Source: Chromera velia
Lineage: Eukaryota > Sar > Chromeraceae
DNA: 47,308 nucleotides
Assembly (NCBI GenBank): GCA_018398765.1
Contig: JAHBMJ010000438.1
Span: 1-47,308 of the forward strand
Reading direction: 5' to 3'
The notes under the pieces are model-generated. The model was given only the letters and a program-made list of their open reading frames with translations, did not search any database and had not been told where the DNA came from. Position numbers and translations under genes: made by a program. Of the stretch, positions 24,194 through 36,920 are shown piece after piece. Each line of letters begins with the position of its first letter. The stretch's first letter is position 1.

Positions 24194-27100
24194 TCAGCCA
24201 GTGAATCCCTTGAGACCCGAAGGCACGAACGAGTCAGACTCGAAAAGACCGAACAGCTTTCCCTCTGCCTCCTTGCCTTCCCCCTTGTCTTTCACGACCT
24301 TCGTCTTCTTGTTGGAACAGGCATCAGCTCCCGCTCCCTTGAGAAAGCAGGGAGCATCCGCAGTCAGGTCGCAGCTGCCACCGGCCTCGAGCTGCATGCA
24401 AGGATTGGAATTAATTCAACAAAAGGAGGGACAAACGAGTGAAACAGAAATACGTGAATCGAACAGAACGAAGGAAGCCACTCTCTCTGTCTTCTTTGAA
24501 TGGACCGTCAATATCTTCACACACATGTTTATGTGTGCGCGTGTGTGTATGCCTGTTTGCATACTCTCACTGCAGCTCAGGCACGGTGGTGTGAAGCCGA
24601 GGGAGTGGCAAATGGCAAATGGCACGACACAAATGAGTAGACGAAGCAAGTGTCTGATGCCAAGTAGGTGGCATGAAGAAAAATTTGCAAGCGGAAACCA
24701 AAGTGAACATTCCAAGAAGCGGGTAAGAAAGGAAACTCTTGAGGCAACCGACGAGTGACTGACGGAAGTGAATTGGAAAGCGTTCAACTCGCACAGAAGA
24801 ATCTCTAGGCCCTCAGGAGAGTTGTTCGTTGCAATGCTGGTTAGCCCGTTGAAGAACTGCTGTGCCCCTACATCGTACAACTTGAATACAGGGTTCTCTT
24901 GGAGATTCCACCCTTGATCGAATCCCTCCATTGAAGGAAAGGCAACGCTCTCCAGTTGATCGTTGAAACCGAAAATGCCGATGCCATTTTTGGCCAGCAG
25001 GGAAGGAAACGAAATTGTGCGAAGATTCGGACAAGCAAAGACAGAGATAACGCTGTCGACATAGTAAAGATCTGGAAATTCGATGTCGAATGTACCAGAT
25101 GGGGCACATGTCCGGGAAATATCGAAGAACCCAAACCTCTTCACGAGTGGAATATCGAGGGTCTGAAGGGCTCCAGGAGTCGGGGGATCGTCGGCGACAA
25201 TTCTCAGACCCACGAACTCACGCCCGCATGGAGCAGTGAACTCTTCCAATTCGCTAGAGGATCCGGAAAACAGAAAGATCTGGAAATTCGAAATTTTCCA
25301 GGCTGAGGGGAAGGAGATCTTCTTCACCACGAGAGAGAAGCCCTGCGAGAACGTCACGCCGTACAGAGCCTGCAGGAACAATCAAATCCAACACTCTCCA
25401 TTCCATTAGAGCTGGAATTGAGGGGACGCCGCTCGATCAAACTGACCTCTGTCTGTCGTACTCTGCTTTTTTTAAACCTCCAGGCACCAAAACAACGAAC
25501 AACTAGGAACGCCTTTTGTTTTTCGGCCTGGAACATTGAGACCAACCGCGGGAATGCGACACTTGACAGTCCCTGACACAAAGCCAAACATGTTCATTTC
25601 TCTTCTTTGTCACCGTCTGCTTTTTCCTTCTGGTCTATGCTCATTATTTCAAAACAGAGTCAGAAGAGAGAGAAACAAGAAGACGGTCACAAACAACACA
25701 GAAAAAAGACCCCACCTGCAGAAGCGGAAGTTCAAAAACCTCTGGCGCTCCAGATCCAAAGTCCACTGTTGCAAAGTCCCCGATGATCACTGCACACCCG
25801 TCGAGGGCTTCAACGTCAGAAGTCGAGTTCAGAGTTATGAATCCTGAGATCGTGCAGATCGCCGTTTCTTTGAACTTGCATTCGTTAGTGCACACCTCTT
25901 CATCACCATCACATTCCTCTCCGATCTCTACCTGCCCACACAAGGTGAACGTATGTTACACTGAGCATAATTACATGAAAACAATAAGACCTGAGAAACG
26001 TTTGAAAACATATGTATTCACTCTATCGCACAAGTACAGACCCTGGTAGAGACACTTCACTTGAGCAGCAAATTGATGTTGAGCAACCCTCTACGTGCAA
26101 CGACCGCACAAACACAAAAGCTACAACGCAGCAGCAACCACGATCTCTCGTTCTTCCCGCAAGAAACTTGCTGGCGGACTTGATTGATGACTGAAAATCA
26201 AACATTCATTAATTGTCTTACCGACTTACGATGTTGTTGCCACACACGGGGGCCTCTTTTTGCTTGGGTTGCTCTGAAGGATAGGGGTTCACCAAGCACC
26301 TCTCTGGCTCCTTGTCCTTCTTGGTTCTCTTCCCTACCGACCCCTGCTCTTTGTCTGTGCCCCAGATTCCTTCGAGCCTCTTTCCAAGACCTCCCGGGGC
26401 CCCGAACTTTTCAAGGGAAAGGCGGTCTGAGAAAAGGGAAAGGTCTTTGAAAGAAAGAGAAGGGCCTTCGGAGGAACCGAAAGCGAAAATCCCGCCCTCC
26501 TCCTTCACTTTCGAGTCTTTCCCCTCTGACTGTGTGAGCGCATCGCACTCGTCCGACCCCGCACCGACAACAACACAATTCGCACCATTGAGACACACAC
26601 CGTTGGTGATGCTGTGCACCTCAAAGGCAGGGAGGCTGCAGAGCTCGAGGACGGTTCTGTTAGAAACGGGCCCGAAGGGAGTGGCGATAGTCCATCTGTT
26701 AAAGATATCTCCAGAAAGGGTCAGGGCGGGTGCAGAGAACCTTTCAAGTGAAGGGGGACTCAGTGGCATACAGGGATGGGAGGTAAATTTCTTTCAGTAC
26801 ATCTGCACGGGTGATTATAAGGGAACCCCCAGCGGTGTCCAGAAGTTTTGGCAGGCTCAGTTTCTCCAACTTGGGGCAGTTGTCCAATCTCAGGTTGACT
26901 GGTATATACTCCAAACTGTCAAGGACCAGGGTTGTGAGCTCGTCAAGAGACTCTAGCTCAACGCCGCTGGTAGTGAAACGCAGCTTTGGCGCAGAGACCC
27001 TTTCCAAGTTGTTCATGTTGTTCAGTGTGAAGGAACCCGAGAATTGAAGAGACGGCAGGTCAATAAAGACAATCCGACTGCCACTGGCTCCACCAAATCT

Positions 27101-27547
27101 AAAGTCAGGTGTGTACAGAAGATTCTGGAGCGTCAGACTGCGCATCTGGTTCCCTGCACTGCCTGAAATGAAATCCTCGACGAATTGAAGATTTGGGAGG
27201 CTTACGTCGATTTGGGAACCCAGTGCAAACGAAACTGCGTTCGCAGTGCGGCAAATCTGCGCATCCTGGAGCGCCTGCGGAGAATCAATTATGACAGTCC
27301 CGCACTTGGCATCTGGGGAAAAGGTACAGTTTCCCTGACAGAAAGAGCCAGGTTGTCCGTTGTCCTGCCCAACATCGCATTCTTCAGTAAGAAGGTCAGG
27401 CACTCCATCTCCACACACGTTTTTCTTTGCCTTCTGCTTGCCCCCCTTCTGTTGCGAGTCGAACACGGAAGAGAGGTCAGTCAGCTTCTCTAGACCCTCA
27501 AACGCAGATGCGCATAGAAATCCGAAGAGAAAGATCAAAACGCGCAT
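24194..27547 (-). CDS. Secreted DUF4215 cysteine-repeat / LRR-like protein with a 1-base frameshift
   Basis: Exons in transcript order are 27547-26230, 25931-25716, 25369-24764 and 24391-24194. Donors are GTAAGT, GTGGGG and GTCAGT, all phase 0. The N-terminus MRVLIFLFGFLCASAFEG is a signal peptide. A first Cys-rich motif starts VCGDGVPD...EECDVG (C45). A second spans the exon 1/2 junction, CGNNI then VEIGEECDGDEEVC. Both match the DUF4215/Myxococcus disulfide-repeat pattern. Between and after them are about 20-30-residue units ending LPSL, APKL, LPKL or FPSL, like LRR or receptor-L beta strands. Exon 1 is 1318 nt, one more than a multiple of three: the frame shifts at a run of five G at 26753-26757 (CCCCC in the transcript). 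One base fewer would give a 778-aa protein. There is no C-terminal membrane or GPI signal, so it is probably extracellular. The ligand is unknown. Confidence 0.75.
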
Positions 27548-28295
27548 CGTGTGTATATACCTGTTGATCGAATGTTGCAGGGTTGTTGCTCGCTCGAGTA
27601 CCTTCTCCTGGTGAGAAAAACGGTGCAACTCGCCCACCAGCTCTTGAACCTGATCACTCACACTCTACTTGTGCGAGACAAGGTGGCGCAAAGAAGTTTG
27701 GGGTGACAGCTAGTGCAGCCGTTGACTGTTAATTACGTATATATACTGCACCCCGAGGCGATGCGCGCTGAAAGTTATTTCGATCGCGCATGCAGATCAA
27801 AAGACTCGGGTATATACGCGCGTGTATTCGGTCCAATAACTCTCCAATGATGCATGCCGGGGCCCATGGTGGGAAATCGGAATTATCAGATAGGCCGGGC
27901 CCTGCATGCTCGGGGGCCTATTTTTGCATGGGTCTCGGCAAGCAGCGCGTCTCCCCGCATCATGCATGCACAAACTCTTATAATTCTCGATCTCTTAATT
28001 GGATCTCGTCACCGTGCATTATCCGTGCATTGCCCTGAAATGCCCTGAGTGCACTGGGGGCCAGCAATGCTACGTGCCGCAGCACTCGATCAGTAGATTG
28101 CCTGAAGAAGATTGTGAGACGTCTTTCAATCCTAACGATTCGGTACTTGACACAGCTTCGTGCCCTTCAGTTCAATTTTGGAGACAGCAAACAGTTTTCC
28201 GTCTGTGCCCGGATTCTTGAAGTCGCTGTCCAAAACTGAGCGGCGTGTTTTCTTTTCTCACTCAATCACATTTTCAACCGCTGTTATCCAGTGCC
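27548..28295. promoter_or_regulatory. Divergent promoter region with four GCATGC cores
   Basis: This 748-bp region lies between the minus-strand secreted-protein gene and the plus-strand methyltransferase gene. GCATGC cores occur at 27788-27793, 27852-27857, 27904-27909 and 27964-27969, about 50-65 bp apart. Three of them are TGCATGC. In apicomplexans this palindrome is a known ApiAP2-type promoter element; use here is inferred. A TATATA tract at 27738-27743 could be a core element for the minus-strand gene. Confidence 0.45.
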
Positions 28296-29796
28296 ATGAT
28301 GGGTACTGAGCAGCCTCTGGTTCCTCTCTCTGTGTACACAGAAGCGGGAGATGGAGACACCAATGTGCACACCTACAATGAAAACGTGCTGAAGTGGGGT
28401 TACACTTGCCTTCCGCTGACTGTGGCGATCTTCCGCAATCACATGCCAGAGAAATCCTTTCCTGAGCAGATGAAATGGCTCGATGTTGCTGCAGGTTCCG
28501 GCATGGTGAGTCGAAGTTCTGATTTGTTATTTTCCTTTCGGTTCTTTTGACAAGAGACGGCATTCTCTGGACGTCTCTCGTCAGACGCCTGTTCGCTCAC
28601 TGTGCGCTTCCATCTTCGGTTTCTTTTGGCAGACGGATCAGCTGCAGGAATCAGGGTTTCTATGTCATGAGTTTCGATTGCATTGACACCGATGACCTTT
28701 CTTCTGCCGTCTCGTCTGCGAAGGAGTGGCCGCATGCACATAGGACTGTTTCACGAAGTTTCGCTTACTGAATCCAGCAACCGCCACTAGCTCTCTTCTT
28801 TCGTCGTCCTTGAAGGTTCCAAGAGTGCATCTGATGTTCGTAATGCGTATTCAGCGCAGAATGTGTCACCGCCTATGTCTCCGCGGAAGGTTCATGGAGT
28901 GCCGATGCGGGAAAGAAGCCTCCAATTTCATATGTACAGTCTCATAAAAGGCTTGCAGCAAGTGAATGTACTGAGTGCGTGCCCCTGCATTTTCTGCAGG
29001 TTGCGGAGGAATTCGACAAGGCAGGGGTGAGGTTCAAAGCAGCGGTGGCACTCGACCAGTCTATCCCGATGCTGAAATTGGCGCAGACAACTGGCAAATA
29101 CGAGCTTCTCCTTGCCCACGACATCAGCCAGGAACTTCCTTTCCTGGACGACTCATTTGACCTGGTGACGATGATTGGAGCTTCCACTTACGTTGACTGC
29201 CGGTGGGGCTTCCTCCGGGAGTTCACCCGAGTTATCAAAACTCAGGGTCTCATCATTCTGACGGTTGGTTTCTTCGCACAAGTCAATCATGTAGATGGAA
29301 TGGAGAGGTGAGAAGGTTTGAACATTCATGCAGATGATCTTCTGCCGTCATGGCTACATTCATTTAAAATTCGGCAAGCCACGACAAACGGGTGATGGCT
29401 GCATGAGGGGGAGCCAGACTGTTTGTCCAATTTGAGCTTCCTTCCATGCTGCTTCTTTTCCTTGCTCCCTTCCTCTTGCGTACATCTTTTTTTCTACTGT
29501 TGTCTTCCTCTCGCTTCAACTAGTGGACAGAAAAGTATACGTTTTCTCATGCAAGCACTTCGATTTCTCCTTCTCTTTCTCAGGTAAGAGACGACGAGCT
29601 TCACACAAAGATGTGGGCAGAGTACGTCACTCAAATGCTGGAGGAAAAACTCGTTGAGGAGCTCGAAGGGCCATTCAGACACAAGCCCGAGCCCATACCG
29701 TATCTGCCCAACCATCCCACATACGCTGACAAGGTGAAAGTTCATATGATCGTTCTCAGGGTGACCAAGGTCGGCAGGGAGGAGGCCGCGAAATAG
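28296..29796 (+). CDS. Class I SAM methyltransferase, METTL27/WBSCR27-like
   Basis: Exons are 28296-28505, 29000-29263 and 29584-29796, all GT-AG and phase 0, giving 228 aa. Motif I is LDVAAGSGM (residues 62-70), split from the next helix by intron 1. VALDQS with downstream hydrophobic residues fits the acidic motif II region. LPFLDDSFDLVTMIGA fits the post-I/motif III strand, and GLIILTVRDDEL the fifth strand. The C-terminus ends KVHMIVLRVTK, a closing beta strand of the Rossmann fold. Size and order fit the small METTL27-type cytosolic methyltransferases, whose substrate is not established, so it is not predicted here. The start is MM at 28296/28299. The upstream region is shared with the divergent secreted-protein gene. 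Introns are 494 and 320 nt and contain no convincing extra exon. Confidence 0.8.
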
Positions 29797-32700
29797 CAAT
29801 GGCCCCTTCCGGTCCTTTGGTTGAATCTCTGTGTGTAAACTATTCTTTTTGATTGTATGTCTTGTGCTGTCGAAAGGTTCATACCTTGCCTGTACATGAG
29901 TTTCTCCTGTCCTATCCGAAAAGGTGGACGCGATGTTTGCTGTGTGCGTTTGGTCAGTCTGACCTGAGGGAAAAGGGGAGATCTGCATTGCGGGAATTGA
30001 CGATTTCCATGCTACTTTTCTGACCGAATGATTGGCGCGCCGGTTCGAGGGCGGTATCTGCGTGTGTAGGAGCGGGGTCTCAGCAACAGAAAATTGATTG
30101 ATTGTACGAGAGACGAAAAGAAACAAAATAGAAAGGGCGGAGCTGGGAGGGGAAGCGGAACGTGGCGTGACTTGTTGGGACATAGGGGGGGGAGGAGACG
30201 GCATTGGAAGTTCCTTTCCTTTCCTCTCCTTTCTTCTTTGTCGCCTGTCAAGTTAGTTGACTCGATCGCAAAAACGAAGTAAATGGATTCGTTGGGGTGT
30301 GCTCGTGTCGACTCGTGCGGTTTGTTGGGCCGTCAGCCTGACTATGCTGCTGCTTTTAGAGTTTCTCGCACAGCGACGGAAGGGAAGTGAACTCGGCAAG
30401 CTTCGTCAAGTCTCTTTGATGCATGCGCTTGTTTTTGGCTGTGTGTTTTCGTATGTACAATAAATGCTTTTGTAAGTGTTTATGAAAGAATGTAATAGGA
30501 AACAAGGCTCAGACCCGAGGTGAATTTTGCTAGAAGAAGAGAGCATCTGTCTCTCCTGCTGTCTCTGGGTCTGTTCATCTGTCTGGCTGGCAAATTGCCT
30601 CCTTGCCTACCTATCTGTCTGTCTGTCTGTCTGTCTCGTTTTTTGAGTTTCTGTCCAATTTTCTGTCCGGCTGTCTTGCTGCCTACCTGCCAACCTGTAC
30701 ATCTCTTCTTTTTGTTCTTCCATCTGACTGCCTGCGTTTCTGTCTGACTTTTTGTCCGTGTGTCTGTCTGGTTGCCCCTCTGCCTGCATTTCGTTTCATT
30801 TATTAATAAAAAAAGAGGGGCATCCGGAAGAAATGGAGCGAGACGATGTTCAATTCGATCGGTCAGGCCCGAAAGCGTTTCATAGGAGAAACAAACCAAG
30901 CAGAAGGACAAAGCACGGAATAATCAGAAGGAGCAAAACTTTTGGTGGGGGTGGGGAAAGGGCAGGGTCAGGGAATGCGCATTCGTGCAGAAAGAGCTGA
31001 ACTCTCTTTCCATCGTCATGCACTGGTGAGATGAATCCACATCTCTGTATCTCTCTGTCAAATGAAACCAGTGGAATAAAGCAGCAAACGGAGACAGGGA
31101 CGGAGAGGAGACGAACGACGTCCCAGAGTCCCTCCGATTTTACGCGACGAAAAGAGAAAAGGGGAGGCCGGTCTCACTTTGATTTTTCTTTTGCGCAGAG
31201 GGGAAAGCGGAAATTGAGCCGTCTCGAGGGTGTGTACCAGTCATTACGGTGTTTGGCAGGCGTGGCGGAAAGATAGAAAGAAAGCTGTCTAAGTGCACGC
31301 ACGATTCATGGTCATGCATGCAATGAATTCACGTGCAGAAAAGCTGCTGTGGAGAGAGAACGCGGGTAGACAAGGGCCATTCCTGCAAGACCGGACAACT
31401 CCTTCTGTCTTTCTCTGGTTTCCTTCCTTCTCTTTTTTCTTCTGTTCTTCCTCAATTTGGTGATGATGAACCTTTGTCTTTCCGGGGAACCGGTGAAATG
31501 ATGAAGCGTTTTTTGTTGCAGAGAAGAACCGTTTTTTATTGCAAAGAAACAGCAAGAATAGGCGTCATTCATGTGTCCTTGCACACGTCGGATTCAACAA
31601 CAGGCTTTCAGCCTCAAATGACGTTGGGAGAGGTGAGGGCGGGGAGACTCGATCTGCAAAAGGGAGAGAGGAACCGAGAAAATTTAAGCACGCGATTCAC
31701 TAGGCGATTCGTCAAATGCACTACGAAGGCAAAGGATGTAAGAAAAAGAAAACCAAATTCAAAATGCAGAAAGACTGGGCTCTGCCATTAGAAAGTCAGC
31801 CCGGCAGCGATTGTGAGCGGAGGAAGGGAGGGGAGAGGACCAGAAAGCTCTCTTTTTTCTCTTATCCTTCTCCGTGATCAATTTCTGTTTCGATCTTTCG
31901 ATCCAGCAGGAGATCGATCTGTTTTTTCCCCTCACGTTATGGCCCTCTGGACTTCTCACAGCGTCTTCATTGCTTCGTCTTTACATACATGTGATCCTGG
32001 CACGTGAACAGAAGTGACTGCTGCCAACGTGAATGGCTTTTGCTTTGGGAAACTTCATGACGGAGTTCGGAGAAGGACACGAATCTTTTCTGGAAGACTC
32101 GTTTGCGCTTGCTCACTTTCTTTGGAAGTCACTTAGACAATATCTTTTACAATATCTTCTTATTTTTCCGATTTTGCTTTCTTACAGAAGAAGAGAAAAG
32201 AATTACTGGAGGAATTACATGCGCGGTTTGCTTTCAATCAAAGGTTTTTGTTGAGGCGTTTTTGCTTTTTGTTTTGCTCTTGGCAGTCTGACAACCAAGT
32301 TTATTTAGTTCGCAATCTGACAATTCTGACTTTGTATGTAAATGTCACACTTCAATATGTGTTAGTCACTGTCAGTCTAATACTAAGTCTATGTTAGTCA
32401 GTGTCTAAGCTACTGTCTAAGTCGCTGCCAGCTAGTGCGCTGAGTGTAGAGGGTGACAAAATACAAATCTGATTGATTCAATCTATATCACAATATCAAT
32501 GTAGGGATTCAAGTTGCAAAAAATAGTAGAAATTAAGGTGCATATATTTAAGTTAGAACTTTTGAATTCGATTTAAGCCCAATCTAGAGCTCAATTTGAT
32601 TCTGATTATCGAATCTGATATAATGTGCATATGATATTTCTTCTAATTTCTAAATATTTCTAAAGAATGTTCAAATTCAATGTTTAATCTAGTGCTCTAT

Positions 32701-32944
32701 AGAAATGTTATAAAAGTCATTTTAAAAGTGATGGTAATTAAACCTAGTAATTAAACGGGATCGAGGGAAACTTTTTTCATTTTTGAATGGGAAAACGTTC
32801 ACGATCACAAAAAGGATGAACTTAATCCCTTTTATCAGTAGTTTGCATCATGGTATCATATATAGTTTTAGTGATCAGATTTGATTTGATAGGATTTGAT
32901 TTGATTTGATTTGATCAGGATCATCAGGGTAAGGAAAAAGGTAG
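29797..32944. other. Gene-free interval after the methyltransferase gene
   Basis: It contains a TGTC-rich pyrimidine stretch (about 30615-30640 and on to 30790) and moderate-length frames (29494-30204 minus, 31333-31791 plus) without domains. AT-rich DNA starts near 32100 with TTTGATTTGAT-type repeats near 32880-32920. The second copy of the 48-bp dispersed repeat is at 32773-32818. Confidence 0.5.
32773..32818 (-). repeat. Dispersed ~48-bp repeat, copy 2 (inverted)
   Basis: Reverse complement of 6551-6598 with about three differences. It sits in AT-rich intergenic DNA 26 kb from copy 1. Confidence 0.7.
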
Positions 32945-33830
<886 letters not shown>

Positions 33831-35392
33831 ATTTAACTTGAGCTTCAAGCTCAAATCTGACCAGATTTGAGGTAGATTTGAGGTTGAAGTCTAGAGGTCA
33901 CTCTCGACAGCACTAAAGACGACATGACACAGTCGATACCACTAGCAAATCCTAGAAAGCCCTAGAGATAAGAAAATCACTAAAAACTAAATTAAAGGCT
34001 AAATTAAGACTCTCAAAATTATAATAAGCTATTGTTAAAGCTAAGAGCTTATATAAGTTAAGAGCTTACAATTGCATTACTCCCTGTTTCTGCAGGCCAC
34101 ACTTTCTTCGCATAGCCGGCAGTGTATACTAATGCGGCCTTCTTATTGTTATAACCTGTGGGATTGTTTGATATCGTTGGTCGGTTTAATAAGGAGGGAC
34201 CCAAGAAGGGCCTAAGGCAAAGAAAAAAGCGTAAAAACTGCCACAGGACAATAAAGAACCACTTTAAACCCTCAATCAAAACTTGAATGTCTGAAAAATA
34301 GATTGGATGACCTCTTTTTCACTGAACAAACATTTGAAAAAGCTTTTGAGCGTTTATATTCATGTAAAACCGATGAAAAAAACTTTTTATAATCTTTTTT
34401 TTTTTTTTGACGCACAAAAAAGTGTGAAGACTCATTTGAGAGACTGCATGGATGATGGATTGACCTCGAAGATTTGAGGTTAAAAGGTCAGATTTGAAGT
34501 AAATTTGATAGAATTTGATAGGCCCTATCATACTAAAGTTTCTCAGGCCTAAGATTTGATTTGAGGTTAAGCCGTTCAAAAAGCGGTTCAAAAAGCGAGC
34601 GAGCGAGCCGTTTTCCTCAAGCGAGCCGTTCTCGTTGTAGCGAGCATGAACACAGATTCATTTCTGATAAGTTCGTTGCTTGACTCATGAAAGAAAATCA
34701 TACAATATTAACAGAGAACGACTGATATGAAAGTGCAATGAGTCGTGTCACTTCAACTCAGACGCAAGAGCCACACAGTGCTCTTCAGACGGCGCTAAAC
34801 ATCAGAAAGCAAGCACTCAAGCAATCCTAGTCTCTGCTTCTGGTATCCGTGACTAATCTTCCAGTGTAAATCACGGAAATTATCAGCTCTCTGCAACACA
34901 TTCAGAGAACACTTTCTTCCGTCTCTAGTGTTTCCGTCTCCAGGGATGAAGAAATAAACTTGCAAGAGTGTAGCTCCAGAATGAACCCTCAAGAGACGGG
35001 CAAGCCCAGTAGTATTTCCTTTCATAAGTCAACCAGAAGAGGCAAGCGCTGGTCGAGATTGCAGTAGCTCCAAACGTTAAGCCTTCAGGGAGAGGGAGAT
35101 GACAAAAACGAAAACGGTTACATTCTTTTGGGTGCCTTTCCCTCTTCATATCCTTCAGGCAACCTATTAGCCATAGCTCGCCCATGGTACCCATGTCGTC
35201 CAAGGCCCTTCCACCAGGCTCCTAACAAGGCCAGAGGCTTTGGAAGCAACCGTTATGCCACAGTAGATGCCCAGTTGCGAGTGCATGCCTTCCACTAGAC
35301 TGTCCCACCAAGTAAACCACCTTCATGTCTCTCCTCCCCCCAACTGCAATGTCACCTCCTTTCCTGTGTACAGCGAGGTCTTGCGTAACACA
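33831..35392. other. Gene-free interval before the hAT element
   Basis: AT-rich DNA with poly-T near 34395-34410 and a CGAGCGAGC tract near 34598. Minus-strand frames at 34795-35458 are longer than expected for this composition and include dense aromatic and Cys residues, but switch frame and show no domain. They may be the remains of a gene. Confidence 0.4.
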
Positions 35393-35400
35393 CCCAGTTC
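35393..35400. repeat. Target-site duplication, left copy of the hAT MITE
   Basis: CCCAGTTC, identical to 36251-36258, abuts the CAGTG terminus directly. Removing the element plus one copy restores a continuous pre-insertion sequence. Confidence 0.88.
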
Positions 35401-36250
35401 CAGTGCATTGAACAAATAAATTGTAAATAAATTGCTTTGACCAGTTTGATGCAAACAATTATTGCAATAGTTGCAATTAATTGCCAATAATTGCCTATAA
35501 AACAAAAATTTAATTTTTCTAAGTGATCTAGGGTGTTTAAAGGACTATTAATAACATTTTTATGTTTTTTTATGCATATTTAATGTGATGTACAGTATTT
35601 TAATACTTATATAAATGAATTTAAAATCTTTGAAAGGAGTTATACTAACTTATACAACTCATTACTAAGCTATTACTTCATATTAATACCTGTAATATAT
35701 TTAACAATAACTATTTTTATTTTTTAACATAGAAAATATAAACTTAGAATTCAATATGAATGATAAACAATATGAACACACTTTCATGTACGGTTCATAA
35801 CATGAAAATTCTGTAACTGTACGTACAAGCAGTAAAAACTTACTGCTGGTATGTATAGTGCTTCAATTTTATGAGTATGCTGCATGTAAACAAGGCCATA
35901 TCCACGAAAACATCCATGCAATCGATCATACAATAGCAAAAACGAGAAGACACGAAGGCTAGAACATTTTTATGCATCACTCAGTATCATTCATGAATTA
36001 AGAAAACGTATCAAGGCATGCAATTTTGTGAGTATGCACCGCGCGCATGCTTGATCGCTTTGGCGCCCTATAACGCGCGTTTGGCCTTGTTTTTCACTAG
36101 TTTTGAGCCCAATAAAACACCTCAGACTCTCAATTTTGAAATTGTATACAATTATTGCAATGAATTGCAATAAACTAAGAGCTTGCAATGAATTATTGCT
36201 CCCAATTATTTGTAATTATTGCAATTACAATTATTGTTTTCAATGCACTG
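35401..36250. mobile_element. Non-autonomous hAT-type MITE, 850 bp
   Basis: The left end CAGTGCATTGAACAA at 35401 is the inverse of the right end ...TTTTCAATGCACTG at 36250. The outer 10 bp match perfectly, and the TTGTAA/ATTGC-rich sub-terminal part also matches. The 8-bp sequence CCCAGTTC occurs immediately outside both ends, at 35393-35400 and 36251-36258, as a target-site duplication. CAGTG termini with 8-bp duplications are the signature of the hAT superfamily. The interior is AT-rich with ATTGCAAT-type repeats and has no transposase frame. Confidence 0.88.
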
Positions 36251-36404
36251 CCCAGTTCAGGTTAACCTGTAAGTGCAGAACAAGAGAGTCATCCTGCTAT
36301 GACAGTTCTAACTGCAGAGAGCCATCCGGTCCCCATATCTCCAGATAAAGACTCCATCTTTCTGCTTGTGAACGAGACTGTCCCCATCTCTACACCCGCA
36401 GACC

Positions 36405-36920
36405 ATGACTCGATCGTTCTACACGCATGCAGCCGTCCCAAGCCTCACGTCTTCTAGCGCGTCTTCTTTAATAGTGGAACCGACCTTTGCATCTCGCAAC
36501 ACTTCTGCAACGCCGGCTACCCTGCAATACTGGCAATGCGAAGACAGCAGTGCGGGAAAGAGGTGCAGCCAGTGCAAAGTTGCAACTTATTGCAGCATTG
36601 TATGTCAAAAGGTTCTCTGGAAGACTCACAGAGTGAAATGCGATAGAGAGTGGGTGGGACAAGCTATGAGGGGCATAAGGAAGGAGATGGATAATACAGA
36701 AGCGCTAGACTTCTTGAAGAGAGTCGAGATAGCAACTGAAGCAAGAAAGCAGGAGCTTGTTAACGAGCAAGTGGTGAACTTTATGGTTGGTTGTCTCTGT
36801 ATCGACGGGCCCATCAAGACAATTGGCCAAGACAGTGATCAAATGGATGTGCAAAGGGATGTTCGACTTGCTCATTTGATCAAAGGGGCACTAGACGCAC
36901 TCGCAGCGCTCCCCAACTAG
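36405..36920 (+). CDS. MYND zinc-finger protein, possibly a decaying gene
   Basis: An ATG at 36405 opens 171 codons. The MYND core is KRCSQC, then ATYCSIVCQ, W, H and a final C (residues about 45-82). MYND fingers usually bind two zinc ions through CxxC pairs and mediate protein-protein contacts. Here the first Cys of the first pair appears to be Tyr (YWQC), so one zinc ligand is missing. A TAG at 36918-36920 ends the frame, but the same frame stays open from 36921 to a possible GTATGC donor at 37046 or to 37109, with coding-like sequence. The true protein may therefore once have been longer. A second frame just upstream (36299-36460) also looks coding, and the hAT element sits within 160 bp. 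A weakened or pseudo gene is likely. Confidence 0.5.
   Translation: MTRSFYTHAAVPSLTSSSASSLIVEPTFASRNTSATPATLQYWQCEDSSAGKRCSQCKVATYCSIVCQKVLWKTHRVKCDREWVGQAMRGIRKEMDNTEALDFLKRVEIATEARKQELVNEQVVNFMVGCLCIDGPIKTIGQDSDQMDVQRDVRLAHLIKGALDALAALPN

Noticed and set aside
30044-30060. GGTTCGAG resembling a tRNA B-box
   Set aside because: No cloverleaf forms around it and there is no A-box at a suitable distance.
31333-31791. 152-codon plus-strand frame
   Set aside because: Basic, low-order composition with no recognised motif and no exon partners.
34795-35458. Minus-strand frames next to the hAT element
   Set aside because: They change frame several times and match no family I know. Possibly a gene remnant, but not supportable.
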